Assembly (NCBI GenBank): GCA_003518475.1
Contig: DOYO01000047.1
Span: 35,967 to 41,686 of the forward strand
DNA: 5,720 nucleotides
Reading direction: 5' to 3'
Origin: Acholeplasmataceae bacterium
Lineage (GTDB): Bacteria > Bacillota_I > Bacilli_A > Acholeplasmatales > Acholeplasmataceae
Shown piece by piece: positions 4,703 through 5,720 of the stretch (positions within the stretch are counted from its first letter, which is position 1; the number at the start of each line of letters is the position of its first letter). Both the position numbers and the translations under genes were made by a program. The notes beneath the pieces were generated by a model. It was given only the letters and a program-made list of their open reading frames with translations, did not search any database and was not told the origin of the DNA.

Positions 4703-5695
4703 CTATTTTTTATTAGCTTCGATCAATAGATCATACCTCTTATAAAAATCTTCATCTATTGTTTGAAATTCTGGATTATTTTCATACCAGAGAACAGCAT
4801 TTTTTACAACATCGCGATATTCAGTCTTTGATACATAGTTAGGTGCGACAGCCTTAATTTTACTATTATCGAAAATAGCGCTGTCTTTCATGTCACCAAG
4901 AAGAGATCCTGAATAATCGGGAAACACTTCAGCAATTTTTTCAGTTGGCATAAAAATAAGCTCTGATTTGCTGCCGACTGCTTCTTTGAGCATCTGATAT
5001 AGTTCAAGCCAAGAATAACTTTTATCTGAAGTCAAATGATAGAATTCCCCATATGTCTTGGGATTTCCAAAAATATCTAGAAAAGCAAATGCGAAATCCT
5101 GATTATAAGTCAAGGTCCAACGTGACTTTCCTTGTTCAGGCATGATAACCGGTTTATTTTGTTTCATCCTGTGAATCAAGGTGTAAGGATGCGGCCAGCT
5201 GTTGAGTTGTGAAACGATGGAATGATCGTTATAGGTGTGGGAGGGTCTGATGATGGTCACAGGAAAAGACGGATCATTCAATCCTAACAAATATTCCTCA
5301 CATTTTTGTTTATTTTGGCTATAAGTCCAAAAAGGATTATTCAAAGGTACTTCTTTTTCAGTAATCGGTAGTTTAGGTATCGGTTTTTGATACGCTGAAG
5401 CGCTGCTGATGAATACATACTGGTTGGTATACCCCTTAAAAAGACGATAATCTCTTTGAACATGATCGGTAGTGAACGCTATCCAATCGACAACAGCGTC
5501 AAAATGACGGTTTACTAGGAATTTTTGAACAGCCTTTTCATCATAGATGTCGCATCGTACGCGTTCTACTTTTTTTGGAAGTTCATCATTTCGTTGTCCA
5601 CGATTCAAGATGGTTAATTCAAGCCCCTTTTGAATAGCCAACTGACTGACTGCTGTGCTAATCAACCCTGTGCCTCCGATAAATAAGATCTTCAT
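4703..5695 (-). CDS. SDR-superfamily NAD(P)-dependent epimerase/dehydratase-like protein
   Basis: The protein has 330 residues. The N terminus is a Rossmann fold: KILFIGGTGLIS (2-13) gives the dinucleotide-binding glycine motif with Ser13 in place of the usual third Gly. LNRG (30-33), with an Arg after the second strand, suggests NADP preference. D49 fits the adenine-contacting Asp of extended SDRs. The active-site set is present: S97-S98 in ISSASAY and Y125-SQN-K129 (YxxxK), followed by R150-P151. The C-terminal part (190-310) resembles the substrate domain of extended SDRs. The family includes nucleotide-sugar epimerases and the plastid RNA-binding CSP41 proteins, and the GGTG-x-IS variant occurs in a bacterial subgroup of unknown substrate, so no reaction is assigned. 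The ATG at 5695-5693 has a strong Shine-Dalgarno site; its promoter lies beyond the window edge. It is convergent with the MATE gene. Confidence 0.87.
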   Translation of the reverse strand: MKILFIGGTGLISTAVSQLAIQKGLELTILNRGQRNDELPKKVERVRCDIYDEKAVQKFLVNRHFDAVVDWIAFTTDHVQRDYRLFKGYTNQYVFISSASAYQKPIPKLPITEKEVPLNNPFWTYSQNKQKCEEYLLGLNDPSFPVTIIRPSHTYNDHSIVSQLNSWPHPYTLIHRMKQNKPVIMPEQGKSRWTLTYNQDFAFAFLDIFGNPKTYGEFYHLTSDKSYSWLELYQMLKEAVGSKSELIFMPTEKIAEVFPDYSGSLLGDMKDSAIFDNSKIKAVAPNYVSKTEYRDVVKNAVLWYENNPEFQTIDEDFYKRYDLLIEANKK

Positions 5696-5702
5696 GTTGT
5701 TG

Positions 5703-5708
5703 ACCTCC
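5703..5708 (-). promoter_or_regulatory. Ribosome binding site of the epimerase-like gene
   Basis: On the - strand GGAGGT (5708-5703) stands 7 bases before the ATG that begins at 5695, which confirms this start. Confidence 0.88.
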
Positions 5709-5720
5709 GGTTATTCAAAT

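Overview
The window is AT-rich, with good Shine-Dalgarno sites, sigma-A-like promoters, compact U-tract terminators and a tRNA without an encoded CCA. This suggests a low-GC Gram-positive lineage (Bacillota, or a walled or wall-less relative such as the Acholeplasma/Izemoplasma/Haloplasma group). All visible tryptophans use TGG and the genes end in TAA or TAG, so the standard bacterial code fits. The exact genus cannot be read from this window.

Layout, left to right: (i) the C-terminal part of a gene on the + strand, probably a peptide-type ABC transporter substrate-binding protein (1-432); (ii) a bidirectional terminator (453-493) shared with a convergent tRNA-Pro(CGG) gene on the - strand (534-607), whose promoter is at 656-684; (iii) a two-gene + strand operon (867-2856) encoding a stand-alone cobalamin-binding sensor of the CarH/AerR photoreceptor type and, overlapping it by 8 bases, a PAS-like/coiled-coil/GGDEF diguanylate cyclase, closed by a terminator at 2882-2934; (iv) a roughly 270-base spacer ending in a strong promoter (3154-3182); (v) a MATE-family multidrug/cation antiporter (3208-4578); (vi) a hairpin terminator (4631-4678) between it and a convergent, complete gene for an extended-SDR NAD(P)-dependent epimerase/dehydratase-like protein on the - strand (4703-5695).

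The most interesting part is the operon. Its first product carries the Wx9EH signature of adenosylcobalamin-based light sensors plus the ExHxxG cobalamin-ligand motif, but has a helical N-terminal domain where CarH has a MerR DNA-binding domain. Its partner is a cyclase with an intact GGDEF motif and no RxxD inhibitory site. The inference is a two-protein switch in which a B12 chromophore (light, or cobalamin/redox status) controls c-di-GMP synthesis by protein-protein contact rather than by controlling transcription. The histidine that follows the signature Trp in Thermus CarH (upper ligand of the light state, as I recall it) is Gln here, so the photochemistry, if any, may differ. The remaining genes show no obvious functional link to this pair.
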